Source: Pseudomonas lactucae (GTDB lineage: Bacteria; Pseudomonadota; Gammaproteobacteria; Pseudomonadales; Pseudomonadaceae). From it: a stretch of 45,545 nt of DNA. Below are positions 27,711 to 37,109 of the stretch, piece by piece. Each line of letters opens with the position of its first letter. Position 1 is the first letter of the stretch. The notes beneath the pieces were generated by a model. That model saw nothing but the letters and a program-made list of their open reading frames with translations. It did no database searches and was not told the origin of the DNA. A program made the position numbers and the translations under genes. The stretch lies in assembly GCF_016937615.1 (NCBI RefSeq), contig NZ_JAFHKI010000003.1, forward strand, positions 1 through 45,545, written 5' to 3'.

Positions 27711-27893
27711 AGCGATACTCCTGATCTTGAGCCGCGATTGTAAACCCGCCACTCAAGATCGCGCACGCTTGATTGCTTGCTCACTAATAGCCAATTGCCC
27801 GATCAGTGTGGCGAATACGCGCCATCAGAACAAAGAATTGGCGCCGTCAAACCAACCACCGTAAAACTTTAAAAAAATCGGAACGAAGACGTC

Positions 27894-28340
27894 ATGACCT
27901 TACTGCCTTTCATCCTGCTCGGTTTATTCGCCGGCTTCGCCGTTCCCCTGCAAGCCGGGACTAACGCCAAACTGGGTAATCTGCTGGGCCACCCTTTGTG
28001 GGCGACCGCAGTTTCATTATTGGTCAGCCTGGCTGTTCTTATTCTCATCATTATTGTGACGAAAGCCCCACGCCCCAATCTTGCAGCCGTTCAAGAGGGC
28101 CCCTGGTGGATCTGGATGGGTGGAGTCGCCGGCGTATTCTATATTACCGTCGCCTTGTTAATGGCGCCCCGACTGGGTGCGCTCAACTTCATCATGGCGG
28201 TACTGGTAGGACAATTGGTTGTATCAATAGCCATTGACTATTTCGGCCTGATGGGCTTTCCAAGACAATCTCTGAATATAAACAAAGTGGTCGGAGCTGT
28301 CGTCGTTATAGGCGGTTTTCTAATTACCACGCGCACCTGA
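27894..28340 (+). CDS. DMT-superfamily inner-membrane protein (DUF606/YdcZ-like)
   Basis: This 148-residue protein is very hydrophobic with five predicted membrane helices (FILLGLFAGFAVPLQAGTNA; ATAVSLLVSLAVLILIIIV; WIWMGGVAGVFYITVALLMA; LNFIMAVLVGQLVVSIAIDY; VVGAVVVIGGFLITT). The N-terminal PLQAGTNAKLG and the PRLGALNF loop are typical of DUF606, a small family related to drug/metabolite transporters that often works as dimers. The substrate is unknown. It stands alone between moaC (divergent) and the LysR gene (convergent). Base composition is lower in GC than its neighbours. Confidence 0.85.
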   Translation: MTLLPFILLGLFAGFAVPLQAGTNAKLGNLLGHPLWATAVSLLVSLAVLILIIIVTKAPRPNLAAVQEGPWWIWMGGVAGVFYITVALLMAPRLGALNFIMAVLVGQLVVSIAIDYFGLMGFPRQSLNINKVVGAVVVIGGFLITTRT

Positions 28341-28420
28341 ACGTCAACTAGTCAGTCATTAACTTAGATGTAAACTCATGACGAGCCAATGGGCGGTCAG
28401 AACTTGCACCTGCGACCGGA

Positions 28421-29346
28421 TCAGTCGACCTGCACGGTATGAGCCACCACTTGCTTGACCTGTTCGCGCAACCAGGCATGTGACGGATCGTCACAGAAAC
28501 GCTGGTGCCAGATCTGCACAAACGGAAAGCGCGGAATGTTGAACGGTGGCGACAGTTGCACCAGGTCCGGGTTAAGCAAGGTGTCTTCCAGGGTACGTGT
28601 CGCCACGGTGAGAATCAGGTCGGTGTGGTGCAGCAGGCTCGGCGCCGTGCGCCAGTGCGGCACACTGACGGCGATCCGTCGGCGCATGCCTTCGGCACGC
28701 AGCAGGCTGTCGACCTCGCCATTGGCGCCACCGTCCATGGACACCTGGATATGGGGGCGCTCCAGGTAGCTCTCCAAGTCCAGCACACCGTCCTTGGGCA
28801 GCGTGCGCCGGTCCAGCAGACAGGAAAAACTCTCCTCGAACAACACCTCCATCGACACGTCGGTCGTCAGGCTGGGAAACACTCCCAGGGCCAGGTCGAT
28901 CTTGCCCTGTGCCACTTGTTCGAACATCGCATGCCGACTGCCTGGGTGACCACCAGGGTCGTGTTCGGCGCCTCGCTGCGCAGTCGCACCAGCAACTTGG
29001 GCAAGATAATCGCCGCGCCATAATCCGACATCGCCAGCTGGAACGTACGCTGGGAGCTGGCGGCGTCAAACTCTATGGACTTGCCAAACAGCGTCTCGAT
29101 CCCGCTGAGAATCTCCCGCAGCGGCGTCTGAATATTCTGGGCCAGAGCACTGAGCACAACCTCGTTGCCCTCGCGAATCAGGATCGGATCATCGAGCAGT
29201 ACCCGCAACTTGCTCAGGGAGTGGCTGATAGCCGGCTGGCTCAAATGCAAGCGCGCGCCGGTACGGGTAACGTGCTTTTCGGTGAGCAGCGCATCAAGCA
29301 CCACCAACAGATTCAAATCGATATTGCGTAGTAGAACCGTGACCAT
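28421..29346 (-). pseudogene. LysR-family transcriptional regulator, frameshifted
   Basis: The first frame (from 29346) carries the LysR winged helix: NIDLNLLVVLDALLTEKHVT, then LHLSQPAISHSLSKLRVLLD, and the start of the effector domain up to NTTLVVTQA. It then leaves the family. The rest (MFEQVAQGKIDLALGVFPSL to AHTVQVD) is in another frame. One missing C on the plus strand near 28938 explains this; restored, the junction reads TQAGRHAMFEQVAQGKIDLA. The intact length would be about 308 residues, normal for LysR. It is divergent from a remnant VOC gene, which may have been its target. The defect may be an assembly error. Confidence 0.88.
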
Positions 29347-29390
29347 GCTGTGAATTCCATCTCAGGGAGCAACTCTTCAACAAGCAACCC

Positions 29391-29480
29391 ATGCCTCAAC
29401 TCAAACGAATCATTGAGACCGCACTGTACGTGGACGCTCCCGATCGCGCCAAAGCGTTTTACGCCCAGCACCTAAATGGC
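29391..29480 (+). pseudogene. Remnant of a VOC (glyoxalase-fold) gene
   Basis: The first ~28 codons (MPQLKRIIETALYVDAPDRA, then KAFYAQHLNG) are a normal N-terminal VOC module, with the A-L-Y-V-D strand and D-R-A-x-x-F-Y helix. After that the sequence runs into the phoH terminator region and the antisense of phoH, with no further VOC features in any frame. The 3' part appears deleted. It is divergent from the LysR gene by 44 bases, the usual layout of a regulator and its target. Confidence 0.65.
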
Positions 29481-29490
29481 CTGATAACAC

Positions 29491-29513
29491 AACGGGCGAC
29501 CCAGGGTCGCCGT
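29491..29513 (-). terminator. Probable terminator of phoH
   Basis: GCGACCC-A-GGGTCGC forms a 7-bp perfect stem just after the phoH stop. Outer arms AACGG and CCGTT extend it if one extra G in the left arm is bulged, or if a C is missing on the right. No strong T run follows on the minus strand, so the call is moderate. Confidence 0.5.
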
Positions 29514-29531
29514 TTCAGTCTGTATTTAAGG

Positions 29532-30926
29532 TCAGAGATGGGATTCGGCGTATTCAGCCAGAATCGAGCGAGGCACCCCTTGCAGCGCAATGTGCACGCC
29601 GTTCGGGAAATCCTTGAAGCGTTCCGTCAGGTAGGTCAGCCCGGAGCTGGTCGCGGACAGATAAGGCGTGTCGATCTGCGCCAGGTTGCCCAGGCACACC
29701 ACTTTGGAACCGGCGCCGGCACGGGTGATGATGGTTTTCATCTGGTGCGGCGTGAGGTTCTGGCATTCATCGATCAGAATCAGGCTCTGCTGGAAGCTGC
29801 GACCTCGGATGTAGTTGAGGGATTTGAACTGCAACGGTACTTTGCTGAGGATGTAGTCGACGCTGCCATGGGTGTTTTCGTCATCCATGTGCAAGGCTTC
29901 GAGGTTGTCGGTGATCGCCCCCAGCCACGGCTCCATTTTTTCCGCTTCGGTGCCGGGCAGGAAACCGATTTCCTGGTCCAGGCCCTGCACGCTGCGGGTG
30001 GCGATGATGCGGCGATAGCGCTTGGTCACCATGGTCTGTTCGATGGCGGCCGCCAGGGCGAGGATGGTTTTACCCGAGCCCGCGGCGCCGGTCAGGTTGA
30101 CCAGGTGAATGTCCGGGTCGAGCAGCGCATACAGCGCCAGGCTCTGGTAGACGTCACGCGGTTTCAGGCCCCAGGCTTCCTGGTGCAACAGGGGTTCCTG
30201 ATGCAGGTCGAGGATCAGCAGCTTGTCGACCTGGATTTCTTTGATCCAGCCCACGAAGCCCTGTTCGTCGATGATGAACTCGTTGATATGCACGGCCGGC
30301 AGGTTGTCGATCAACTGTACCTGGTGCCAGGTGCGGCCATGGTCCTGACGGGTTTCGACCTTGCTGACGAGGTCCCAGAACGAGCCTGTCACCGTGTGAT
30401 ACCCACGCGACAGCATCGACACGTCGTCGACCAGTTGGTCGGTACTGTAGTCCTCGGCAGCGATCCCACACGCTCGTGCCTTGAGGCGCATGTTGATGTC
30501 TTTGGTCACCAGCACCAGGCGCAGGTCCTTGTCGCGTGCGTGCAGGTCGATCAATTGGTTGATGATTTTGTTGTCGTTAAGGTTTTCCGGGAGCAGGCTG
30601 TTGGGCTCGCTGCGCTTGCTCATCAGAATCGACAGCAAGCCTTTGGGTCCGCTTTTACCGCGCTGGATCGGCACGCCGACTTCAACATCTTCAGGCGACG
30701 CTTCACCCAGGGTCTTGTCGATCAGGCGAATGGCCTGGCGGCATTCGGCGGCGACGCTGTGGTGCCCGCTTTTGAGTTTGTCGAGTTCCTCAAGCACGAT
30801 CATCGGGATGGCGACGTGGTGTTCTTCAAAGTTCAGCAGTGCGTTTGGATCGTGGATCAGTACGTTGGTATCAAGCACATAAAGGATTGGCTGGTCGGAA
30901 GAAGGGTTACGTCCATGATCATCCAT
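29532..30926 (-). CDS. PIN-PhoH family ATPase (PhoH2-like)
   Basis: This 464-residue cytosolic protein joins an N-terminal PIN RNase-like domain (YVLDTNVLIHDPNALLNFEE; later Asp in VLVTKDINMRLKA) to a C-terminal PhoH ATPase domain. The ATPase has Walker A GAAGSGKT and Walker B SLILIDECQNLTPHQMK, followed by TRAGAGSKVVCLGNLAQIDT. In characterised PhoH2 proteins this pair gives ATP-dependent RNA cleavage/unwinding; here the role is inferred. It is distinct from the shorter PhoH next to ybeY. It is a single gene with its own upstream region (30927-31266). Confidence 0.92.
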   Translation of the reverse strand: MDDHGRNPSSDQPILYVLDTNVLIHDPNALLNFEEHHVAIPMIVLEELDKLKSGHHSVAAECRQAIRLIDKTLGEASPEDVEVGVPIQRGKSGPKGLLSILMSKRSEPNSLLPENLNDNKIINQLIDLHARDKDLRLVLVTKDINMRLKARACGIAAEDYSTDQLVDDVSMLSRGYHTVTGSFWDLVSKVETRQDHGRTWHQVQLIDNLPAVHINEFIIDEQGFVGWIKEIQVDKLLILDLHQEPLLHQEAWGLKPRDVYQSLALYALLDPDIHLVNLTGAAGSGKTILALAAAIEQTMVTKRYRRIIATRSVQGLDQEIGFLPGTEAEKMEPWLGAITDNLEALHMDDENTHGSVDYILSKVPLQFKSLNYIRGRSFQQSLILIDECQNLTPHQMKTIITRAGAGSKVVCLGNLAQIDTPYLSATSSGLTYLTERFKDFPNGVHIALQGVPRSILAEYAESHL

Positions 30927-31266
30927 ACTCGGTCACCTTTGTGGGAGCCATTCGACGCAATACCTGGGCGGTGCTGCGCCTCGATTCGACCACCGACTGC
31001 ACCTTGAGTGACGTCAAGCGCAGTGCCCACATGAGGAGTCTTGTAAGACGCCACCTGTGTTGCAGGTTTCGGCGGTCTGACTTCGTAATACCGCAAAACC
31101 CATGACAGGAAAAAGCACTTTGACGCTTTTTTGAAGTTTATTTTTCAGGATGACGAATAGCACTAGCCGACTACCATGCACCCCGTTAAAGTCGGAAGTC
31201 GGCCTGCATCGAAATGCCGCATAAAATCGCCCCGCAAACACCCCACGCCCAACAGGGCCGGGCACC
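30927..31266. other. Intergenic region upstream of the PIN-PhoH gene
   Basis: These 340 bases lie between the deacetylase stop and the PIN-PhoH start, both on the minus strand. It should contain the phoH promoter and the end of the deacetylase transcript. The stretch 31120-31155 is AT-rich. I see no clear hairpin terminator, promoter or small gene. Confidence 0.4.
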
Positions 31267-32391
31267 TTAGCGAAACGCTTCGCGGCAGTCCTGCCAACCC
31301 AGGCCACTCTGCGCCGTTGCCTGCAACAACAGCGGCAATGCCACCCGCGCCTTGTCCTGGGTGTCGTGAAACACAATCACCCCTTTTCGCCACAACAGCA
31401 TCAGCGTCAGCACCCGTTGCGCCGACTCTTCGGCCTTGAGCTTGCCCGGCTCGTCCTGGGAATCGATGTCCCACAACGCTACCTGCAAACCCTGCGACTG
31501 GAAGAATCCCTGGCTGTCCGCCCGGCGCTGACCATAAGGCGGGCGGAACAGCGGCACATAGTTTTCCGGCATCAGGTTCTGCACCAGTGCGGTGCTGCGG
31601 GTGATCGAACTTTGCCAGTCCACCCAATGGCTGTGTGAGCGGTATTGCCAGCCCTGGGTGCCGACGCACTGGCCCTGGTACAACGCCTCCACCTCGGCGG
31701 CGGAACTGCGCTCCACACGGGTTTGCAGGCTGCTGCCGAGGGCGAAGAACGTGGCGTTCAGCTTTTGTTTGCGCAAATAGTCGACAAGCCAGTCGGTATT
31801 GCCGCTCACCGGCGCCGGGCCGCCGTCAAACGTCAGCAGGAACAGGCGGTCGTTGAATTCATCGCCATTGCGCTCATGGTCGCCAAAGCGCGCGACTTCG
31901 CTGCTGATCTGCGGCAACAGCGCGGCCTTGCGCAGCAGTTCGTCCAGGTAGCGCTCATGGAATGCGTGGCTGGGAGCGGCCCAGCCTATATAGAAGGAAT
32001 CTGCGCTGACCTCGAATTTGCCGGCCTCCTCGCGCAAATCGTCCATGTTTTCCACCAGGTAGCAGAACGAGGCGTCCTCCTCGCAGCTCTGTTGGGCGAC
32101 CGTGTAATTCTCCAGCAGGCGCTGCCAGAGCTGGCGACGCAGGTCGTCGATGGCGGCCAGGTTGATGATCTTCAAGCCCAGGCGCTGCTTGAGCGCCGCC
32201 TCATCCAGCGCTTCGCTGGCCAGTAGGCTGCGGGAGAACATCAGGATTTCCGCGCGCGAAGCCACATCGAACAGCGCCGGGCTGCTGAGTTTTTCGGGCC
32301 AGGTGCCACGGTCCAGGCTGGCGATGTCCACCGGCGCCGCTTGGGCGGTGGCACATAGCAAACAAGCCGACAATAAAAGCGCTAATCGCAC
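31267..32391 (-). CDS. Exported polysaccharide deacetylase-family protein with altered metal motif
   Basis: This 374-residue protein has a signal peptide ([18 protein letters not shown]), a helical N-terminal part (~20-180) and a C-terminal NodB-type domain. The first NodB motif reads LTFD189-G190-GPAP where TFDDGP is usual: the first Asp (catalytic base) is kept but the second Asp, a metal ligand, is Gly. The SHSHW segment could supply the His ligands; RPPYG and the late IVFHD motif are normal. It may be a catalytically weak or non-metal member, or act differently. The substrate is unknown; the periplasm or outside is the likely site. It is a single gene next to yaaA, divergent. Confidence 0.85.
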   Translation of the reverse strand: MRLALLLSACLLCATAQAAPVDIASLDRGTWPEKLSSPALFDVASRAEILMFSRSLLASEALDEAALKQRLGLKIINLAAIDDLRRQLWQRLLENYTVAQQSCEEDASFCYLVENMDDLREEAGKFEVSADSFYIGWAAPSHAFHERYLDELLRKAALLPQISSEVARFGDHERNGDEFNDRLFLLTFDGGPAPVSGNTDWLVDYLRKQKLNATFFALGSSLQTRVERSSAAEVEALYQGQCVGTQGWQYRSHSHWVDWQSSITRSTALVQNLMPENYVPLFRPPYGQRRADSQGFFQSQGLQVALWDIDSQDEPGKLKAEESAQRVLTLMLLWRKGVIVFHDTQDKARVALPLLLQATAQSGLGWQDCREAFR

Positions 32392-32511
32392 ACGGGGTCT
32401 TCCTTTCCAGAGTTACCGGCCATCATAGCGGATCGTACCTATCGCCATCATAGGTGGAGTCAAAACGCCCCAGCCCCTAGAATCGCGCCCACGATTACAG
32501 GAGACGACTTC

Positions 32512-33291
32512 ATGCTGATGGTGATTTCCCCCGCCAAGACCCTCGATTTCGAGTCAAAGCCGGTAACCCCGCGCTTCACCCAGCCGCAGTACCTCGACCA
32601 CTCCCAGGAGCTGATCGAACAATTGCGCGCGCTGAGCCCGGCGCAGATCAGCGAACTGATGCACGTGTCCGACAAGATCGGTGGCCTCAACGCCGCGCGT
32701 TTCGGCAGCTGGACCCCGGCCCTCACCCCCGAGAATGCCAAGCAGGCCCTGCTTGCCTTCAAGGGCGACGTATACACCGGCCTCAACGCCGAAACTTTCA
32801 GCGATGCCGATTTCAGCTACGCCCAGGACCACCTGCGCATGCTCTCGGGCCTGTACGGCCTGCTGCGGCCTCTGGACCTGATGATGCCTTACCGCCTGGA
32901 GATGGGCACCAAACTGGCCAACGCCCGTGGCAAGGACCTTTACGCGTTCTGGGGCACCCGCATCAGCGAGTGGCTCAACGAAGCGCTGGCCGCGCAAGGC
33001 GATGACGTGCTGCTCAACCTCGCCTCCAACGAGTACTTCTCGGCGGTCAAGCGCACAGCCCTGAACGCGCGAATCATCAACACCGAGTTCAAGGACCTCA
33101 AGAACGGCCAGTACAAAATCATCAGTTTCTACGCCAAAAAAGCCCGCGGCATGATGAGCCGGTTCGTGATCCAAGAGCGCATCAACGATCCGGCCAGGCT
33201 CAAGCAGTTCGATGTGCAGGGCTATCGCTTCAATGCGGAGCAGTCCAAGCCGGATAATCTGGTGTTTTTGCGCGATCACGCACCGGAATGA
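32512..33291 (+). CDS. yaaA: Peroxide stress protein YaaA (UPF0246)
   Basis: This 259-residue cytosolic protein belongs to the YaaA family; E. coli YaaA lowers free iron and limits DNA damage during peroxide stress. Diagnostic segments are [76 protein letters not shown] and [11 protein letters not shown]. The length is normal. AGGAGACG lies just before ATG 32512. Confidence 0.95.
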   Translation: MLMVISPAKTLDFESKPVTPRFTQPQYLDHSQELIEQLRALSPAQISELMHVSDKIGGLNAARFGSWTPALTPENAKQALLAFKGDVYTGLNAETFSDADFSYAQDHLRMLSGLYGLLRPLDLMMPYRLEMGTKLANARGKDLYAFWGTRISEWLNEALAAQGDDVLLNLASNEYFSAVKRTALNARIINTEFKDLKNGQYKIISFYAKKARGMMSRFVIQERINDPARLKQFDVQGYRFNAEQSKPDNLVFLRDHAPE

Positions 33292-33326
33292 AGCCTTAGC
33301 GCCCTCTTCCAGACGATAAGTTGCAT

Positions 33327-33417
33327 ATGTGGGAGGGGGCTTGCTCCCGATATAGGTGTTTCAGTCGGCTCATATATCGACTGTTCTACTGCTATCAGGG
33401 GCAAGCCCCTCCCACAT
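33327..33417. repeat. REPIN (inverted REP pair)
   Basis: ATGTGGGAGGGGGCTTGCTC (left arm) and an inverted GGGGCAAGCCCCTCCCACAT (right arm) flank ~40 bases. This is the standard REP doublet of the fluorescens group. It lies just after yaaA and may end its transcript. Confidence 0.85.
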
Positions 33418-33519
33418 TTTCGATCACATTTCACCCCAATGCCGTCATTTATTTGGCGTCAAAAAACATCATGAAGCAAATCTAACAATTCTTTCACTCG
33501 ACATTCGTCGTTTTTTTTC

Positions 33520-33630
33520 GTAGTGGCACCACTTTTTTCAATCAGTAGTGGCACAAAACTATCCCATCGCGCCAACTACCTGTAACTACTGGCTCAAATA
33601 GCAAGTGCTATCAATATAGTACTAGTGCCA
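33520..33630. promoter_or_regulatory. Cluster of GTAGTGGCAC-type repeats upstream of the algD promoter
   Basis: GTAGTGGCAC occurs exactly at 33520-33529 and again at 33545-33554, 25 bases apart. The first is part of an inverted AGTGG-CA-CCACT. Related strings are ACTACTGGC (near 33585) and inverted TAGTGCCA (33623-33630). The TGGCA core resembles AmrZ/AlgZ binding sites, and AmrZ activates algD in P. aeruginosa. Identity of the factor is inferred. Confidence 0.4.
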
Positions 33631-33677
33631 TCTATTCCAATATTTCAAAAAATTTCGGCAAACAGGATGAGCGGCCA

Positions 33678-33706
33678 GGAACTTCACCCAAAAGCACCGC
33701 TCATAC
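33678..33706 (+). promoter_or_regulatory. AlgU (sigma-22) promoter of the alginate operon
   Basis: GGAACTT (33678-33684), 16 bases, then TCATA (33701-33705) match the AlgU/sigma-E pattern GAACTT-N16/17-TCnnA and look like the known P. aeruginosa algD promoter (GGAACTT, then TCCTA). Transcription would begin near 33712. Confidence 0.75.
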
Positions 33707-34190
33707 CACCGGTAACGAAATTCTCTGATCCTGTAAGAGATGACTTACATACCGACCCAAGGAAGTAGCAAAGTTGCCCCATCAACTTTGACTCACGGGT
33801 CATATCATCAATTGAGATGAGTTGAGGGCGGCGATAAGGATGATTTGCTATCCCCTATAGGCCAAGGCAGCGCTTACCCAAATGTGTCGGTGCCAACGCT
33901 TAAGAGATTGATATCAAAGGGCTAACCGCCTCCATCAAGGCTCTACGGCGCCGGCGTCAGATCCTTCCCCCCGGAAGACTGGCTGCATTTGAGGGCAAGC
34001 CCCAATAACAAGGCCACGTTGCGCACAACTTGAGTGCAATAGTTAGTCACTCACTATTAAACATGCCTGTACGCGGTAAGTCGGCGTCTACTCGCCCAAC
34101 TTCCGTGGCATTAGTGACGCTTGCAAACATGAACTCCGGCCATCTATTGGCACAATTAACACCGTCTTCAATGACAACGAGGTAAATGCG

Positions 34191-35507
34191 ATGCGCATCA
34201 GCATATTTGGTTTGGGTTACGTTGGCGCAGTCTGTGCCGGTTGCCTGTCTGCCCGTGGCCACGACGTGGTCGGCGTAGACATCTCCAAGGAAAAGATCGA
34301 CCTGATCAATGCCGGCAAATCGCCGATCGTTGAACCGGGTCTGGGCGAACTGTTGAACCAAGGCATCGCAACCGGTCGACTGCGCGGTACGACCAACTTC
34401 GCCGAAGCCATCCGCGATACCGACCTGTCGATGATCTGCGTCGGCACGCCAAGCAAGAAAAACGGCGACCTGGAACTCGATTACATCGAAGCCGTGTGCC
34501 GCGAGATCGGTTTTGTCCTGCGTGACAAAGCCACCCGCCACACCGTGGTGGTACGCAGCACCGTACTGCCGGGCACCGTGGCCAACGTGGTGATCCCGAT
34601 CCTCGAAGACTGCTCCGGCAAGAAAGCCGGCGTCGATTTCGGCGTCGCGGTCAACCCGGAATTCCTGCGTGAATCCACCGCCATCGCCGACTACGACCTG
34701 CCACCGATGACCGTTATCGGTGAATTCGACAAAGCCTCGGGCGATGTCTTGCAGTCGCTGTACGAAGAACTCGATGCGCCGATCATCCGCAAGGACATCG
34801 CCGTTGCCGAGATGATCAAGTACACCTGCAACGTATGGCACGCCACCAAAGTGACCTTCGCCAACGAGATCGGCAACATCGCCAAGGCCGTCGGCGTCGA
34901 CGGGCGTGAAGTGATGGAGGTGGTCTGCCAGGACAAGACCCTCAACCTGTCCCAGTACTACATGCGCCCAGGCTTCGCGTTCGGCGGTTCGTGCCTGCCC
35001 AAGGACGTACGCGCCCTGACCTACCGCGCCAGTTCCCTGGACGTGGAAGCGCCGCTGCTCAACTCGCTGATGCGCAGCAATGAATCCCAGGTGCAGAACG
35101 CCTTCGACATCGTCTCCAGCCACGACAAACGCAAAGTCGCCCTGCTGGGCCTGAGCTTCAAGGCCGGCACCGACGACCTGCGCGAGAGCCCGTTGGTGGA
35201 ACTGGCGGAAATGCTGATCGGCAAGGGCTTCGACCTGAGCATCTACGACAGCAACGTCGAGTACGCCCGTGTCCACGGCGCGAACAAGGACTACATCGAA
35301 GGCAAGATCCCGCACGTGTCGTCCCTGCTCAACTCGGACTTCGACGACGTGATCAACAACTCCGACGTGATCATCCTGGGCAACCGTGACGAGAAATTCC
35401 GCGCCCTGGCGCAGAACGCTCCGGACGGCAAGCAAGTGATCGACCTGGTGGGCTTCATGTCCAAGGCCACCAGCGCGAACGGCCGTACCGAAGGCATTTG
35501 CTGGTAA
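34191..35507 (+). CDS. algD: GDP-mannose 6-dehydrogenase
   Basis: This 438-residue enzyme oxidises GDP-mannose to GDP-mannuronic acid with two NAD+, the committed step of alginate synthesis in the cytosol. It has the N-terminal Rossmann motif FGLGYVGAV, NPEFLRESTAI, and the catalytic Cys268 in GGSCLPKDV, the same number as in P. aeruginosa AlgD. The C-terminal domain (ALLGLSFKAGTDDLRESPL) is typical. It is first in the operon, behind the AlgU promoter. Confidence 0.97.
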   Translation: MRISIFGLGYVGAVCAGCLSARGHDVVGVDISKEKIDLINAGKSPIVEPGLGELLNQGIATGRLRGTTNFAEAIRDTDLSMICVGTPSKKNGDLELDYIEAVCREIGFVLRDKATRHTVVVRSTVLPGTVANVVIPILEDCSGKKAGVDFGVAVNPEFLRESTAIADYDLPPMTVIGEFDKASGDVLQSLYEELDAPIIRKDIAVAEMIKYTCNVWHATKVTFANEIGNIAKAVGVDGREVMEVVCQDKTLNLSQYYMRPGFAFGGSCLPKDVRALTYRASSLDVEAPLLNSLMRSNESQVQNAFDIVSSHDKRKVALLGLSFKAGTDDLRESPLVELAEMLIGKGFDLSIYDSNVEYARVHGANKDYIEGKIPHVSSLLNSDFDDVINNSDVIILGNRDEKFRALAQNAPDGKQVIDLVGFMSKATSANGRTEGICW

Positions 35508-35521
35508 CAGCAACGGCAAGT

Positions 35522-35564
35522 TTCGCGCTGCACGTGGCCTGATCCCCAGCACGTGCAGCGCGAA
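35522..35564 (+). other. Strong hairpin between algD and alg8
   Basis: TTCGCGCTGCACGTG and CACGTGCAGCGCGAA form a 15-bp perfect stem with a 13-base loop. It lies in the 74-base gap between algD and alg8, 15 bases after the algD stop. There is no T run after it, so it is not a typical intrinsic terminator. It may protect the algD mRNA 3' end or reduce read-through. Confidence 0.75.
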
Positions 35565-35590
35565 GCCTTCTTCACCTTCGGATGACGCTT

Positions 35591-37072
35591 ATGTCCAAGT
35601 TAAAACACGTACTACTGCAATCCGCCGGCTGGCTGTTCTTCCTCAGCCTGCTGATGGGTCTCGCCCTGCTATTGCCGGCGAGTACGTTCGACTCCGAGTC
35701 GAAGAATTTTATTTTCCTGATTGGCGCCGTCGGTATCTGGCGCTACTCGATGGGTGCTACGCATTTCTTTCGCGGCATGCTGTTCCTGTATGTGGTGTAC
35801 CCGCATCTGCGCCGCAAAGTGCGCAAGCTGGGCAAGGCGGCCGACCCGTCCCACGTGTTCCTGATGGTCACCAGTTTCCGCATCGATGCGCTGACCACCG
35901 CGCAGGTCTACAGCTCGGTGATCCGCGAGGCCATCGAATGTGGCTTCCCCACCACCGTGGTCTGCTCGCTGGTGGAAATGTCCGATGAGCTGCTGGTCAA
36001 GAGCCTCTGGGAAAAGATGAACCCGCCCGATCACGTCAAGCTCGACTTCGTGCGCATCGCCGGTACCGGCAAGCGCGACGGCCTGGCCTTCGGTTTCCGC
36101 GCCATCTCCCGTCACCTGCCGGATGACCGCGCCGTGGTAGCGGTGATCGATGGCGACACCGTGCTCGCCGAAGGCGTGGTACGCAAGACCGTGCCGTGGT
36201 TCCAACTGTTCGGCAACGTCGGTGGCCTGACCACCAACGAATTCTGCGAAGTGCGCGGCGGCTACATCATGAGCGAATGGCACAAGCTGCGCTTCGCCCA
36301 GCGCCACATCAACATGTGCTCCATGGCCCTGTCCAAGCGCGTGCTGACCATGACCGGTCGCATGTCGGTGTTCCGCGCCAGCGTGGTCACCGACCCGGGC
36401 TTTATCGCCGACGTGGAAAGCGACTCGCTGCAACACTGGCGCCTGGGCCGTTTCAAGTTCCTCACCGGTGACGACAAGTCCAGCTGGTTCAGCCTGATGC
36501 GCCTGGGCTACGACACGTTCTACGTGCCGGACGCCGCGATCAACACCGTGGAACACCCGCCGGAAAAGAGCTTTATCAAGGCCAGCCGCAAGCTGATGTT
36601 CCGCTGGTACGGCAACAACCTGCGCCAGAACTCCCGTGCACTGGGCCTGGGCGTACGCCGCCTGGGTCTGTTCACCAGCGTGGTGCTGTTCGACCAGCGC
36701 GTGTCGATGTGGACCTCCCTGCTCGGCCTGACCGTGGCAATCATCGCCACCTTCAAGTACGGCGGCGCGTTCATCCTCGCGTACCTGCTGTGGATCGGCA
36801 TCACCCGCCTGATTCTCACACTGCTGCTGTCGTGCTCCGGGCACAAGATCGGCCCGGCCTACCCGCTGATTCTCTATTACAACCAGATCATGGGCGCACT
36901 GGTGAAGATCTACGTGTTCTTCCGCCTTGATCAACAGTCCTGGACCCGCCAGGACACCAAACTGACCCGCGATTTGGCCAGCTTTCAACGTTGGTTCAAC
37001 ACCTGGTCGTCTCGGACCATGACCTTCTCCGCCGGCAGCATCTTTGTTGCCGTGTTGCTGATGATGGTCTGA
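35591..37072 (+). CDS. alg8: Alginate polymerase, glycosyltransferase subunit Alg8
   Basis: This 493-residue inner-membrane family-2 glycosyltransferase polymerises mannuronic acid from GDP-mannuronate with Alg44. N-terminal helices ([17 protein letters not shown]), the cytosolic GT domain ([29 protein letters not shown] with the metal-binding D-x-[11 protein letters not shown]) and C-terminal helices are all present. The start at 35591 rather than 35582 gives [10 protein letters not shown], matching P. aeruginosa Alg8 in length (494) and wording. Confidence 0.95.
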   Translation: MSKLKHVLLQSAGWLFFLSLLMGLALLLPASTFDSESKNFIFLIGAVGIWRYSMGATHFFRGMLFLYVVYPHLRRKVRKLGKAADPSHVFLMVTSFRIDALTTAQVYSSVIREAIECGFPTTVVCSLVEMSDELLVKSLWEKMNPPDHVKLDFVRIAGTGKRDGLAFGFRAISRHLPDDRAVVAVIDGDTVLAEGVVRKTVPWFQLFGNVGGLTTNEFCEVRGGYIMSEWHKLRFAQRHINMCSMALSKRVLTMTGRMSVFRASVVTDPGFIADVESDSLQHWRLGRFKFLTGDDKSSWFSLMRLGYDTFYVPDAAINTVEHPPEKSFIKASRKLMFRWYGNNLRQNSRALGLGVRRLGLFTSVVLFDQRVSMWTSLLGLTVAIIATFKYGGAFILAYLLWIGITRLILTLLLSCSGHKIGPAYPLILYYNQIMGALVKIYVFFRLDQQSWTRQDTKLTRDLASFQRWFNTWSSRTMTFSAGSIFVAVLLMMV

Positions 37073-37109
37073 CCCTGCCAAGCCTGAATTAACTAGGAAC
37101 TAGAACATT

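Larger units (their letters stand above)
33292..34190. other. Long regulatory region upstream of algD
   Basis: This 899-base gap has no convincing gene. It holds a REPIN (33327-33417), an AT-rich section with GTAGTGGCAC repeats (33520-33630), an AlgU-type promoter (33678-33706) and an untranslated leader of about 480 bases before algD. A long upstream region with distant activator sites is known for algD in P. aeruginosa. The leader has no open frame of note. Confidence 0.6.

Noticed and set aside
29481..31007. Continuation of the VOC start into a long open frame antisense to phoH
   Set aside because: Only the first ~28 codons match the VOC family; the rest is the complement of a well-supported PIN-PhoH gene.
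33327..33417. CRISPR-like repeats
   Set aside because: The repeats are inverted pairs of the REP type with no regular spacers and no cas genes.
33501..33510. AlgR site in ACATTCGTCG upstream of algD
   Set aside because: It matches CCGTTCGTC at only 7 of 9 positions and lies at an unusual distance from the promoter; too weak to annotate.
33707..34190. Small gene or riboswitch in the algD leader
   Set aside because: No open frame with a ribosome site and no recognisable riboswitch core was found; a single AAGGATG near 33837 is too little to call an RsmA-controlled leader.
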